Source: DATJZG01 sp035499295
GTDB taxonomy: Bacteria; Myxococcota; Myxococcia; Myxococcales; Anaeromyxobacteraceae
NCBI GenBank assembly: GCA_035499295.1
Contig: DATJZG010000156.1
Span: forward strand, 23,988 to 87,987
DNA: 64,000 bases
Reading direction: 5' to 3'
A program made the translations under genes and the position numbers. A model generated the notes under the pieces. The model was not told the origin of the DNA and did no database searches. It saw nothing but the letters and a program-made list of their open reading frames with translations. The first letter of the stretch is position 1. Each line of letters begins with the position of its first letter. Of this stretch, positions 23,984 through 32,130 are shown in pieces.

Positions 23984-24958
23984 ATGGACCGCGCCCAGCT
24001 CGCCGCCTTCGACCAGGTCGTCCGCGAGGGAACCTTCACCCGGGCGGCCATCGCGATGGGTCTCGGTCAGCCGGCGGTGAGCGCCCGCATGAAGGCTCTC
24101 GAGAACGAAGTCGGCGGGGCCCTCTTCACCCGCGGCCGCCGCGTGGTGCTCACCGCGCTGGGAGAGAGCTTCCTCCCGTTCGCGCGGCGGGCACTCGAGG
24201 TGCTCGGCGAGGGGGTGGAGGCCGCCCGCCGGGCGCAGGTGGGGCAGCGGGGGCGCGTCCGCCTCGGCTCGCTCGCGTCTTTGGCCGGAGGGCTCGTCGG
24301 CCCGGCCCTCGCCGCCTTCGTGCGCGCACACCCGGAGGTGGATTGCGCCATCCGTGCCGGGGATCACGAGCGGATCGTGGCGCTCTTGCTCGACGGGGTT
24401 CTCGAGCTCGGCGTGGTCACCTGGCCCTGCACCGAGGCGACGGCCGCCGACCTGCAGGCGATCCTGCTCTTTCGGGAGCCGGTTGCGCTGGTGGCGAGCC
24501 CGGAGCACCCACTGTCGGTGCGCGGCGCGGTGAGCGAGGAGGAGATCGCGCGCCTCGGCCGCCCCTTCCTCCGGCTGCGCTGGTGGCAGCACCACCATCC
24601 CGTGCTCCTTCGCCTGGCCGAGCGGGCCGGAGCGCTCGTCGACGTCCCCATGGAAGCGGCGCGACGCCTGGCGCTCGAGGGCGCTGGCGTCGGCTTCTTC
24701 ACGCGGATCTACATCGCCGAGGACCTCGAACGCGGCGCGCTGTCGGAGATCGCGGTGCGGGACCTGCCGCGGATCCATCGAGACAGCGCCCTCGTTCGCA
24801 GGCGCCGCTCCGGCCCGCTCTCCCCCGCCGCGGCGGACCTCGTCGAGGCCATCCGCCGCCAGGCCTGGTCGCTCGGCCTCCTCTCCCGCGGCCCCGCCGA
24901 CCCGTCCGCGCCCGCCCCACGCCCGCGTCGGGGAGCCTCGCCTCGCCGCCGCCGGTGA
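23984..24958 (+). CDS. LysR-family transcriptional regulator
   Basis: A 324-residue regulator. The N-terminal winged helix-turn-helix reads FDQVVREGTFTRAAIAMGLG, QPAVSARMKALENEVGGALF and GRRVVLTALGESFLPFARRA. A LysR substrate-binding domain follows (VRLGSLASLAGGLVGPALAA at about 92, then LELGVVTWPC at about 140). I chose ATG 23984 because MDRAQLAAF matches the family start; an ATG two codons earlier (23978) is possible. There is no good ribosome site, and the start abuts the palindrome. The C-terminal 25 residues are Pro/Arg-rich and extend past the usual fold. The effector is unknown. Confidence 0.88.
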   Translation: MDRAQLAAFDQVVREGTFTRAAIAMGLGQPAVSARMKALENEVGGALFTRGRRVVLTALGESFLPFARRALEVLGEGVEAARRAQVGQRGRVRLGSLASLAGGLVGPALAAFVRAHPEVDCAIRAGDHERIVALLLDGVLELGVVTWPCTEATAADLQAILLFREPVALVASPEHPLSVRGAVSEEEIARLGRPFLRLRWWQHHHPVLLRLAERAGALVDVPMEAARRLALEGAGVGFFTRIYIAEDLERGALSEIAVRDLPRIHRDSALVRRRRSGPLSPAAADLVEAIRRQAWSLGLLSRGPADPSAPAPRPRRGASPRRRR

Positions 24959-25059
24959 GGGCGAGCGTCCGGCCGAGGAGCGAGGTCGCCGGAAGAGCCG
25001 CCTTGGCGATGCGGTGTAGACTGGCGCACCCGCCCTCGGCGATGGCGAAGCTCGAAGCG

Positions 25060-26259
25060 ATGAACATCCTCGTCCTCAACTGCGGAAGCTCGTCGACAAA
25101 ATTCGCCGTCCTCGACGCCCCGACCGGCCGGGAAGAAATCTCCGGCCTCGCCCAGTGCCTGGGCACGCCGGAGGCCACTCTCGAATGGCGGCGGGCGGGC
25201 GCGAAGAGCCGGCGCGACCTCGCCGGGGCCGATCACGAGGCGGCGCTGCGCACCGTGATGGACCTGCTCGAGAGCGCGGGGCTGGCTGCGCAGCTCGCCG
25301 GGGTGGGCCACCGGGTCGTCCACGGCGGCGCGCGCTTCTCGGGGTCGATCCCCATCACCCCGGAGGTGGTGACCCAGATCGAGGAGTGCGTCTCCCTCGG
25401 CCTGCTGCACAACCCCCCCAACCTGCTCGGCATCCAGATCGCCCGGGAGCGCTTTCCGGCTCTCCCGCAGGTGGCGGTCTTCGACACCGCCTTTCACCAG
25501 ACCATGCCTCCCGAGAACTACCTGTACGCAGTGCCGTACGAGTGGTTCGAGAAGTACGACGTGCGCCGCTACGGGTTCCACGGCACGAGCCACCGCTACG
25601 TGTCGAGCGAGGCGATCCGCCAGCTCGGCCTCGACCCGAACGACCACGCCCTGGTGACCGCGCACCTCGGCAACGGCTGCTCGCTCGCGGCGGTGCGGGA
25701 CGGCAAGAGCATCGACACCACCATGGGCCTCACGCCCCTCGACGGCGTGGTGATGGGCACGCGCAGCGGGGCGAGCGACCCGGCCATCGTCGCCCACATG
25801 AAGAGATCGCTCCACCGGTCGGCGGACGACGTCACGGACCTGCTCAACAAGCGCTCGGGTCTGCTCGGCATCTCCGGGCTGAGCAACGACATGCGCACGC
25901 TCCAGGAAGCCGCGGACCAGGGCCACGAGCGCGCGGCCCTGGCCATCGAGAAGTTCTGCCACTCGGCCGCCAAGGCGGCCGCCGGCCTGGTCGTCTCCCT
26001 GGGCCGCCTCGACGCCCTGATCTTCACCGGCGGGATCGGCGAGAACGCGGCGCGGGTCCGCGCGAGGATCCTGGAGCACCTGGCGTTCCTCGGCCTCGAG
26101 CTCGAGCCCGCCGCGAACGAAGCTCACGGGAGGGGAAGCGGAGGGCGGATCACGCGGGAGGATCGCCGACCGGTGGCCGCCGTCATCGCGACCAACGAGG
26201 AGCTCATGATCGCCCGCGATACGGCGGTCGTCGTCGCCCAGGCCGATCGCGCTCGCTGA
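25060..26259 (+). CDS. ackA: Acetate kinase
   Basis: A 399-residue kinase that interconverts acetyl phosphate plus ADP with acetate plus ATP in the cytoplasm. The N-terminal MNILVLNCGSSSTKFAVLDA is the first family signature and YGFHGTSHRYVS (about residue 171) the second. Further blocks are GHRVVHGGARF, FDTAFHQTMP, HLGNGCSLAAVRDGKSIDT and ALIFTGGIGENAARVRA near 310-325. ATG 25060 gives the canonical start; an in-frame ATG at 25042 would add six residues, and neither has a strong ribosome site. A phosphotransacetylase gene is not in the neighbourhood. The terminal GIATNEELMIARDT-like segment is intact, so the enzyme should be functional. Confidence 0.95.
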   Translation: MNILVLNCGSSSTKFAVLDAPTGREEISGLAQCLGTPEATLEWRRAGAKSRRDLAGADHEAALRTVMDLLESAGLAAQLAGVGHRVVHGGARFSGSIPITPEVVTQIEECVSLGLLHNPPNLLGIQIARERFPALPQVAVFDTAFHQTMPPENYLYAVPYEWFEKYDVRRYGFHGTSHRYVSSEAIRQLGLDPNDHALVTAHLGNGCSLAAVRDGKSIDTTMGLTPLDGVVMGTRSGASDPAIVAHMKRSLHRSADDVTDLLNKRSGLLGISGLSNDMRTLQEAADQGHERAALAIEKFCHSAAKAAAGLVVSLGRLDALIFTGGIGENAARVRARILEHLAFLGLELEPAANEAHGRGSGGRITREDRRPVAAVIATNEELMIARDTAVVVAQADRAR

Positions 26260-26394
26260 CGCCTCGGCGCCGGCGCCGGAGGGTGTCCCGCGCGGGCCTC
26301 GTCCCTTCGGGTACTGCTGCCGCCCGGGTCGTGGACGGGAGAGCGGGGACGGCCGATAATTTACTCGAAACCGCTCTTGAACGGAGGTGAGGCC

Positions 26395-26637
26395 GTGACC
26401 ACCGTCAGGCGGCAGAAGGTCTTTTGCGGTGCCTGCGGGGACGAGATCGCGCCGGACGACCGGAAGAGGTCGCCGAGCGCAAAGTCCGCCTTCGCGTGGC
26501 AGCAGGAGAACCCCGGCTGCTCCTTCTGGAGATGTCGAAAGTGCGTGGACTCCGGGCGACTCCCGCCCGGCTTGGAACGCGACGAGTGGTACCGGGTTCT
26601 CGCCGAGGCCGAGCTCGACCCCGCGACGACGAGGTGA
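26395..26637 (+). CDS. Small zinc-ribbon-like protein
   Basis: An 80-residue protein from GTG 26395, six bases behind GGAGGTGA. It has two Cys pairs, FCGACGDEI (about residues 10-16) and FWRCRKCVDSG (about 43-53), which could form one zinc-binding ribbon with a 30-residue loop. The remainder is charged and hydrophilic with a final WYRVLAEAELDP helix. No signal or membrane segment is seen. The family is not recognised. It stands alone between ackA and the convergent MFS gene. Confidence 0.6.
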   Translation: MTTVRRQKVFCGACGDEIAPDDRKRSPSAKSAFAWQQENPGCSFWRCRKCVDSGRLPPGLERDEWYRVLAEAELDPATTR

Positions 26638-26686
26638 TGGGCGTTCGCCGCCTGTGCGCCTCTCCTCCGAGTCGTGAACGGGGTCG

Positions 26687-28135
26687 CTAGGGCGTGCGCG
26701 AATCGCCCGGCCCCCGCACCGGCAGCGGGGGAAAGGCCAACCCGACCGCGAGGGCCGCCCCCGCGATCCCGGCCGAGGCCCAGAAGAGCCGCACCATGCC
26801 CGCTTGGAGCACGCCCGCGATCGAGGAGAGCAGCGCCGGATCGAGGAGAGCGCGCTCCGGGCCGAGGAGCTGCTCCACCTGTTCGGGCGTGGCGACGCCG
26901 TGCGAGAGCGAGGCCGCGAGCAGGCCGCCGAGGACGCCGACGGACAGGGTGCCGCCGATGGTGCGGAAGAACATCGTCGAGGCGGTGGCCACGCCGCGCC
27001 GGTTCCAGGGGACGCTCGTCTGCACCGCGATCACCGTGGGAGTGTTCGCGAGGCCGAGCCCCACGCCGTAGAACGCCGTCAGCAGGCGCGGCAGCCAGGG
27101 AGAGGCGCCAGGACGGAGGAGGACGGCGAGGCTCACCGCCGCCAAGAACGAGATCCCCAGCCCTCCGCGGATGAGCGGCCGGTAGCCGACGCGATGAAGG
27201 ACGCGGCCGCTCAGGGCGGAGGCGATGGGCCAGCCGATGACCATGGGGGCGATGGCGCCGCCGGCGGCGGTCGGGCTGCCGCCCAGGACGCTCTGCACGT
27301 AGAGCGGCACGAAGGTGACGGTGGCGATCATGGCGGCCCCCACCAGCGCCCCGGTGGCCGAGGCGACGCCGATGACCCGGTGGGCGAAGAGGTCGAACGG
27401 CAAGAGCGGCTCCGCGGCTCGCCGCTCCGTCAGGACGAAGAGGAGCGCGAGAAGGAGCGCGGCGGGCAGGGCCCAGGCTCCGGCGGAGCGCGACCGGGTG
27501 GCGACGAGCAGCGACAGCACCGTGCCGGCGAGGAGCGCGGCGCCGGCCAGGTCGAGCCGGTGCCGGTGCGCCTCCACCTTCTCGTGGTAGGCGGCCTGAA
27601 GGACCACGGCGCAACCCAGCCCGAGCGGCACGTTCACGTAGAAGACCCAGCGCCACGAGAGCCACTGGACGATGGCGCCCCCGAGAAGGGGCCCGACCAG
27701 GCCCGCCACCCCCCAGACGGCGCCGAAGACGCCCTGCATACGGCCGCGCTCCCGCACGTCGACGAAGAGGTCGCCGACGATGGTGAGCGCCATGGGCTGG
27801 ATGGCGCCGGCCCCGAGCCCCTGGAGCGCCCGGAAGGCAACCAGCGCCTGCATGCTCCGCGCCCTGCCGCACGCCATCGACCCGACGAGGAAGAGGGCGA
27901 TCCCGACCAGCATGACGGGTTTGCGACCGCGGAGATCGGCGAGCTTGCCGTAGATGGGCACCGACACCGTGGCGGTGAGCATGTAGGCCGAGAAGGCCCA
28001 GGCGTAGAGGTGCAGCCCGCCGAGGTCGCCCACCGCCGTCGGCATGGCGGTGGAGACCACGGTCATCTCCATCGCCGCCAGGAAGAGCCCGAGCAGGAGG
28101 GCGACGACGGTGAGGGGCCGGTGGGTCTGGCGCAC
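26687..28135 (-). CDS. MFS drug/H+ antiporter (DHA2-like)
   Basis: A 482-residue inner-membrane protein with about 14 hydrophobic segments. It shows MFS motif A as YGKLADLRGRKPVMLVG (about residue 62-78), motif C as GVAGLVGPLLGGAIVQWLSW (about 140-160) and the family start LGLFLAAMEMTVVSTAMPT. This fits the DHA2 (EmrB/QacA-type) exporters, which expel lipophilic or cationic compounds using the proton gradient. It starts at GTG 28135; the ribosome site is weak. It is convergent with the small zinc-ribbon gene. No membrane-fusion partner or regulator is adjacent, so the substrate and control are unknown. Confidence 0.9.
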   Translation of the reverse strand: MRQTHRPLTVVALLLGLFLAAMEMTVVSTAMPTAVGDLGGLHLYAWAFSAYMLTATVSVPIYGKLADLRGRKPVMLVGIALFLVGSMACGRARSMQALVAFRALQGLGAGAIQPMALTIVGDLFVDVRERGRMQGVFGAVWGVAGLVGPLLGGAIVQWLSWRWVFYVNVPLGLGCAVVLQAAYHEKVEAHRHRLDLAGAALLAGTVLSLLVATRSRSAGAWALPAALLLALLFVLTERRAAEPLLPFDLFAHRVIGVASATGALVGAAMIATVTFVPLYVQSVLGGSPTAAGGAIAPMVIGWPIASALSGRVLHRVGYRPLIRGGLGISFLAAVSLAVLLRPGASPWLPRLLTAFYGVGLGLANTPTVIAVQTSVPWNRRGVATASTMFFRTIGGTLSVGVLGGLLAASLSHGVATPEQVEQLLGPERALLDPALLSSIAGVLQAGMVRLFWASAGIAGAALAVGLAFPPLPVRGPGDSRTP

Positions 28136-28314
28136 GCCCGGTCGAGTAGCCCCGGGAGCGGCCGCGAGTCAACCGGCAATCGCGGCCGGGACTTCCGCAC
28201 GCTCGCTGCCGAAGCGACGCCGCCGGGGCGACTCGGCCGGAGCGGGCGACGGGAGCGAGCGGAGGAGAGTGGGCCCGGGATGGCAGCGCAACCCCGGGCC
28301 CCCCGGCAAAATCG

Positions 28315-30891
28315 CTACGGCTGCACGGTGACGTCGATCACCAGGGCAGGGGTCTGCTGGATGTTCGCGATCGTCGGCTCGATGAACACCTCGTCCGAGC
28401 CCGCCTTGCTGGCGGTGACGGAAACCTTGCCTGAGGCCCCGTTGTTGAAGTTCGTCACGGTCGGGACGACGTAGCAGGGCGCGGTCGGGCAGACGCTCTC
28501 GCAGACGGTGGGGGTCTGTCCGGGCGGCTTGTCGCAGAACTGCTTCGTGAAGGTCATCGCCAGGTTGTCGACGGTGGTGGGCAGGAGCACGAACGTCGAG
28601 GTGACGTCCTGAAGCGCCGAGACCGTGGCGTACGTCGCGGTGGGGGCGACCGGGTTCAGGTTCTGGTCGCGGAAGACGAAGACGGCGGTCTCCGTTTGGG
28701 GAGCGGAGCTGGTGGTGGAGGAGGGAGACGCCAGCACCATGCTGGAAGGATTGACCCACGAGATCGGTCCGCCGAAGGGCGTGCCCGTGCTGAAGGGCAG
28801 CGTCCCCGCGGGCGCGACGATGTTGTCGAACGACGCCAAGCCCGTGTAGAGCACCCGCGTCTCCGCCCAGATGGTGGTGTCCGAGTCCCAAACGCCGTTC
28901 GGGCCGTCGTAGACCCCGTTGCCGTTCAGGTCGACGAAGTACTCTCCCGGATCGTAGACGCCGTTGTCGTTGGCGTCGACGAAGGGCTCGCCCTGGTCGA
29001 TGAACGGCTCCCCCGGATCCCAGACGCCGTTCCCGTTGAGGTCGACGAAGCCCTCCTCGCCCTTGGCGAGAACGATGATGCTGACGAGGCCGTCGCGCGG
29101 GTTGTGATACCGGGTTCCGCACTTGTCGGTGATCTCGGCCCAGGGCTCGCCGGCGACGGGGTAGACGTCCTGGGGCAAGATGTAGCCGGTGACTGCGATG
29201 GTGTCGCTCGCGAAGCCCAGGTTGGCCGTCTGATCGCCGCCCTTCGTCGGATCGTACTGGGCGGTCAGGGCCGGGGGTCCGGCGGAGCCCGCCTCGCTGG
29301 CGAACGTCGCGAGCAGGGACCTGCCGAGCACGTTGTTGAACCGGTCGGCGAAGTAGGCGGTACACGTGATCGGCTGCTGGTCCCCACCGTAGTAGGTCTT
29401 CAAGCAGTCCTGGTAGGTGAGGGCCGGGAGGTTCAAGGGAGAGCACTGCACCGAGATGTACGCCCCGCTCGCCTTGGCGCCCACGATGGCGATGTTCTGG
29501 ATGGTGAAGCTCCTCGTCACCCCGCCGGCGCTGGCGGTGACGGCGATGCTCACCAGGCCCGCGGCCGTGCCGGAGTAGAGGTTCACGTAGGCGAGTCCGG
29601 TGGTGTCCGGCGAGCCGGCCGGCGAGGTCGTCTGCCCGAGGTAGCGCAGGCAGCCCGACGACTGCAGGCAGTTCCCAGGGACGTCGTCCGTCCACGGGGT
29701 CGAGATGGTGGACCCGCCGAGCTGCTGGTGCTCGAAGGTCACCGTGAGGCCGTCCGGATAGGGCTGCTGGGCGGTGTCGAGGAGCGAGACGCTGATCTGG
29801 TTCTGCTCGAACCACCCCGAGTACTTCACCCCCATCACCGGGTTCTGGACGTTCCCCACCTGGATGGAACCGAGCGCCGGCATGGTCACCGTGACCGGAA
29901 GGTTGACTTGCGGGATCGAGGTGATGGCCGCGGTGATGGTGGCGACTGCCGGGGCGGCGCTCGCCTGGAAGGTGGCGGTGGCGGTGCCGTCGCTGCCGGT
30001 GGCCACCACGGCAGTGCTGGCCGTTCCAGAGCCGACGACGAAGGCGCCGGCGGTGGTGGTGAAGGTGACGCTCATGTTGGCGGAGGGCGCGCCCCCGCTC
30101 AGGACCTTGGCGGTGACCGCGGTGGTGGCCGTGCCGTTGGCGGGGAGGCGGGAGCGGGCCGAGGTGACGGCGAGGCTGATGCCCGACGAGACGTCGGTGC
30201 AGATCCCGGACTGGCACAGGAAGGTGGGCGAGCCCGCCTTGCAGTTCTGCCCGGCGCAGGTCGGGTCTTGGCAGTCGATGAGGCCGTCGCAGTTGTCGTC
30301 GATCCCGTTGTTGCAGATCTCGGTCTTGCTCGTCGGGGTGCAGACCGGGAGCACGCACACCAGGTTCTGGCAGGTGCCGGCCGTCCCGTTCGAAACGCAG
30401 GCCTTCTGATCGCAATCGGGGTCGGCGCAGTCGATGCGGCCGTCCTTGTTGTTGTCGATGCCGTCGTTGCAGATCGTCTCGAAGCCGATGAAGTTCAGGG
30501 TGAGGGTCCCGTAAGCGCCGTTGCCGTCGACCGCCGTCACCACCACTGGTCCGGTGCAGGTGCTGTCCGTCCGCGAGTCACAGACCGTGAGGTCGAAGGT
30601 GGCGCTGGTGGAAGACGTCGACTGGGCGACCTGGGTGCCGGAGAAGCTGCCGTGTCGCGTCTCGACCTGGATGGGCGCCTTGGTGGCGCCGGTCACCAGG
30701 ATCGACACCACGTTGGAGCCGTTCGCCTTCACGCCGTTCAGGACGGTCGGTACCGCCCCGGACACCGGCGTGGCGATGAGCGTCAGCGGGTTTGCCGATC
30801 CGTTGCCGCTCGTCGAGCTGCTGCTCGAGCCTCCACAGGCCGCGAGAGCGCACGCCGCGAGGGCGAAGGGGAGTAGGGACCTTCCGTGCAT
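28315..30891 (-). CDS. Large lipoprotein with MopE-like and EF-hand-like metal motifs and Ig-like domains
   Basis: An 858-residue secreted protein. ATG 30891 (GAGG upstream) starts the signal LLPFALAACALAACGGSS with lipobox LAAC, so it is lipid-anchored. Two Cys-rich repeats, CNDGIDNNKDGRIDCADPDC (about 137) and CNNGIDDNCDGLIDCQDPTC (about 195), are MopE-type metal motifs common in myxobacteria. Ig-like/invasin-type beta domains follow (ISLAVTSARSRLPANGTATT, about 235 on, and more near 330-480). At about 612-668 are three EF-hand or dockerin-like loops, D-x-N-x-N-G-x-x-D (for example DLNGNGVWDPGE). The C-terminus is beta-rich. It is probably a surface Ca-dependent adhesin or structural protein; that role is inferred. 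Codon use matches its neighbours. Confidence 0.8.
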   Translation of the reverse strand: MHGRSLLPFALAACALAACGGSSSSSTSGNGSANPLTLIATPVSGAVPTVLNGVKANGSNVVSILVTGATKAPIQVETRHGSFSGTQVAQSTSSTSATFDLTVCDSRTDSTCTGPVVVTAVDGNGAYGTLTLNFIGFETICNDGIDNNKDGRIDCADPDCDQKACVSNGTAGTCQNLVCVLPVCTPTSKTEICNNGIDDNCDGLIDCQDPTCAGQNCKAGSPTFLCQSGICTDVSSGISLAVTSARSRLPANGTATTAVTAKVLSGGAPSANMSVTFTTTAGAFVVGSGTASTAVVATGSDGTATATFQASAAPAVATITAAITSIPQVNLPVTVTMPALGSIQVGNVQNPVMGVKYSGWFEQNQISVSLLDTAQQPYPDGLTVTFEHQQLGGSTISTPWTDDVPGNCLQSSGCLRYLGQTTSPAGSPDTTGLAYVNLYSGTAAGLVSIAVTASAGGVTRSFTIQNIAIVGAKASGAYISVQCSPLNLPALTYQDCLKTYYGGDQQPITCTAYFADRFNNVLGRSLLATFASEAGSAGPPALTAQYDPTKGGDQTANLGFASDTIAVTGYILPQDVYPVAGEPWAEITDKCGTRYHNPRDGLVSIIVLAKGEEGFVDLNGNGVWDPGEPFIDQGEPFVDANDNGVYDPGEYFVDLNGNGVYDGPNGVWDSDTTIWAETRVLYTGLASFDNIVAPAGTLPFSTGTPFGGPISWVNPSSMVLASPSSTTSSAPQTETAVFVFRDQNLNPVAPTATYATVSALQDVTSTFVLLPTTVDNLAMTFTKQFCDKPPGQTPTVCESVCPTAPCYVVPTVTNFNNGASGKVSVTASKAGSDEVFIEPTIANIQQTPALVIDVTVQP

Positions 30892-31064
30892 TTGGACACC
30901 TCGGCGAAGGGAAATCCCTTCCCCTTCGTGCACCGGCCAAGCCAGCCCTGGAATGGGCACTGGGGCCAAAGAATTCGCCGATTGGAGCGCGTCGACCCGG
31001 GTGCAGTGTAACCCGGGTCTCGATAGACCGGGTGCAAATAGAGGCGCCCGGGCGTCGCGGGCTC

Positions 31065-31238
31065 GAGATCCCGCATCGCCTCGGTTGCCTTGTCGGAGAC
31101 GTGGACCTCGGTGAGGTCACCGGCCCTGAGGAATCGAGCGAGCTTCACCGCATCGCGCCGATCCGTCTTCACCCGGTCGCCCGCCTTCATGGGCACGAGC
31201 GATGGCGCCATCACGATGCAATCGATGCCTCGTTCCAT
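31065..31238 (-). pseudogene. IS110-family transposase fragment
   Basis: Read leftward from 31238, the frame gives RGIDCIVMAPSLVPMKAGDR, then VKTDRRDAVKLARFLRAGDL, then TEVHVSDKATEAMRDL, after which similarity stops at a junction with unrelated sequence. The APSL-x-P...GDRVKTDRRDA block is the catalytic N-terminal (DEDD) part of IS110 transposases. Only about 58 residues remain; the initiating part and the C-terminal Tnp20 domain are gone. It lies upstream of the lipoprotein gene, on its strand. Confidence 0.7.
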
Positions 31239-31611
31239 GGGCGTCTCCTTTCGGTTGGGACCTCGCAATTCCAACCGTGCCACTTCGTGGCAGAGGGAGA
31301 CGCCCCTCACCCATCAGGTCCTCTCGGTCCTCGGTCCTGGAGTTTCGCCGCCACCTTTCCATGATGCCTGTCTAGTCTAGGACCGTAGGTGACGTCCCCT
31401 CGTCCCTGCTCTCGTTCGACGGCGGGAGGACCGCCGGCGCGACGCGCCCCGCCCCGGCGCCAGGCGCTTCCGGTGATGGACCGCGGCCTGACGCTCGGAG
31501 AGGACCGACGCTCGGGGCCGGCGCCGACAGCGGCTCCGGGGCGAAACTCCCCTTGCGCCGCGGCGATGATGCTCCTAACCATCGGGGGATCTCTCGGGGA
31601 AAGGAAAGCCC
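31239..31611. other. Spacer ahead of bacterioferritin
   Basis: About 370 bp without a clear gene. It may include further IS110-related debris near 31240-31380. The right end carries AAAGGAAA, the likely ribosome site for bfr. I see no Fur-like palindrome. Confidence 0.4.
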
Positions 31612-32088
31612 ATGAAAGGCAGCGCGAAGGTGATCGACTTGTTGAACACGGTGCTCACCAACGAGCTCACTGCCGTGAACCAGTACTTCCTCCACGCGCG
31701 CATGTGCGAGAACTGGGGGTACGAGCGCCTGTGGCACAAGGTCCGGGCCGAGTCCATCGACGAGATGAAGCACGCCGACGAGGTCATCGAGCGCATCCTC
31801 TACTTGGAGGGGCTCCCGAACCTCCAGCGCCTCGGAAAGATCTGCGTGGGCGAGAGCGTCGAGGAGCAGCTGAAGCTCGACTTGGAGCTGGAGAAGGTGG
31901 CGATCCCCGTGCTCAACGACGGCATCAAGCTCTGCCGGGCGGAGAACGACAACGGGACCGCGGAGCTGCTCGAGGACATGCTGGTCGAGGAGGAGGAACA
32001 CGCCAACTGGCTCGAGGCCCAGCTCACGCTCATCGCGCAGACCGGCCTCGAGAACTACCTGGCGGAGCAGATCAAGAAGGACGAGTGA
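31612..32088 (+). CDS. bfr: Bacterioferritin
   Basis: A 158-residue ferritin-like four-helix protein, the usual Bfr size. The ferroxidase ligands match the standard numbering: Glu18, Glu51 and His54 in ESIDEMKHADE, and Glu/His in the VEEEEHANWLE helix (about 127-130). Met52, the haem ligand, is present. Twenty-four subunits form a shell that oxidises Fe(II) and stores ferric mineral. The start MKGSAKVIDLLNTVLTNELT is canonical and follows AAAGGAAA. It stands alone between an IS110 fragment and a convergent GH44-like gene; no ferredoxin (Bfd) gene is near. Confidence 0.95.
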   Translation: MKGSAKVIDLLNTVLTNELTAVNQYFLHARMCENWGYERLWHKVRAESIDEMKHADEVIERILYLEGLPNLQRLGKICVGESVEEQLKLDLELEKVAIPVLNDGIKLCRAENDNGTAELLEDMLVEEEEHANWLEAQLTLIAQTGLENYLAEQIKKDE

Positions 32089-32130
32089 CCCGACCGCCAG
32101 GCCCCGGCGGGAGCCCCGCCGGCACCGGGG

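Noticed and set aside
28696..30876. A 726-codon plus-strand frame
   Set aside because: Antisense to the well-supported lipoprotein gene, Gly/Ala/Arg-rich and with no recognisable motif.
30783..31310. A 175-codon frame covering the IS110 similarity
   Set aside because: Similarity is limited to about 58 codons; the rest is unrelated or overlaps the lipoprotein start, so it is a fragment.
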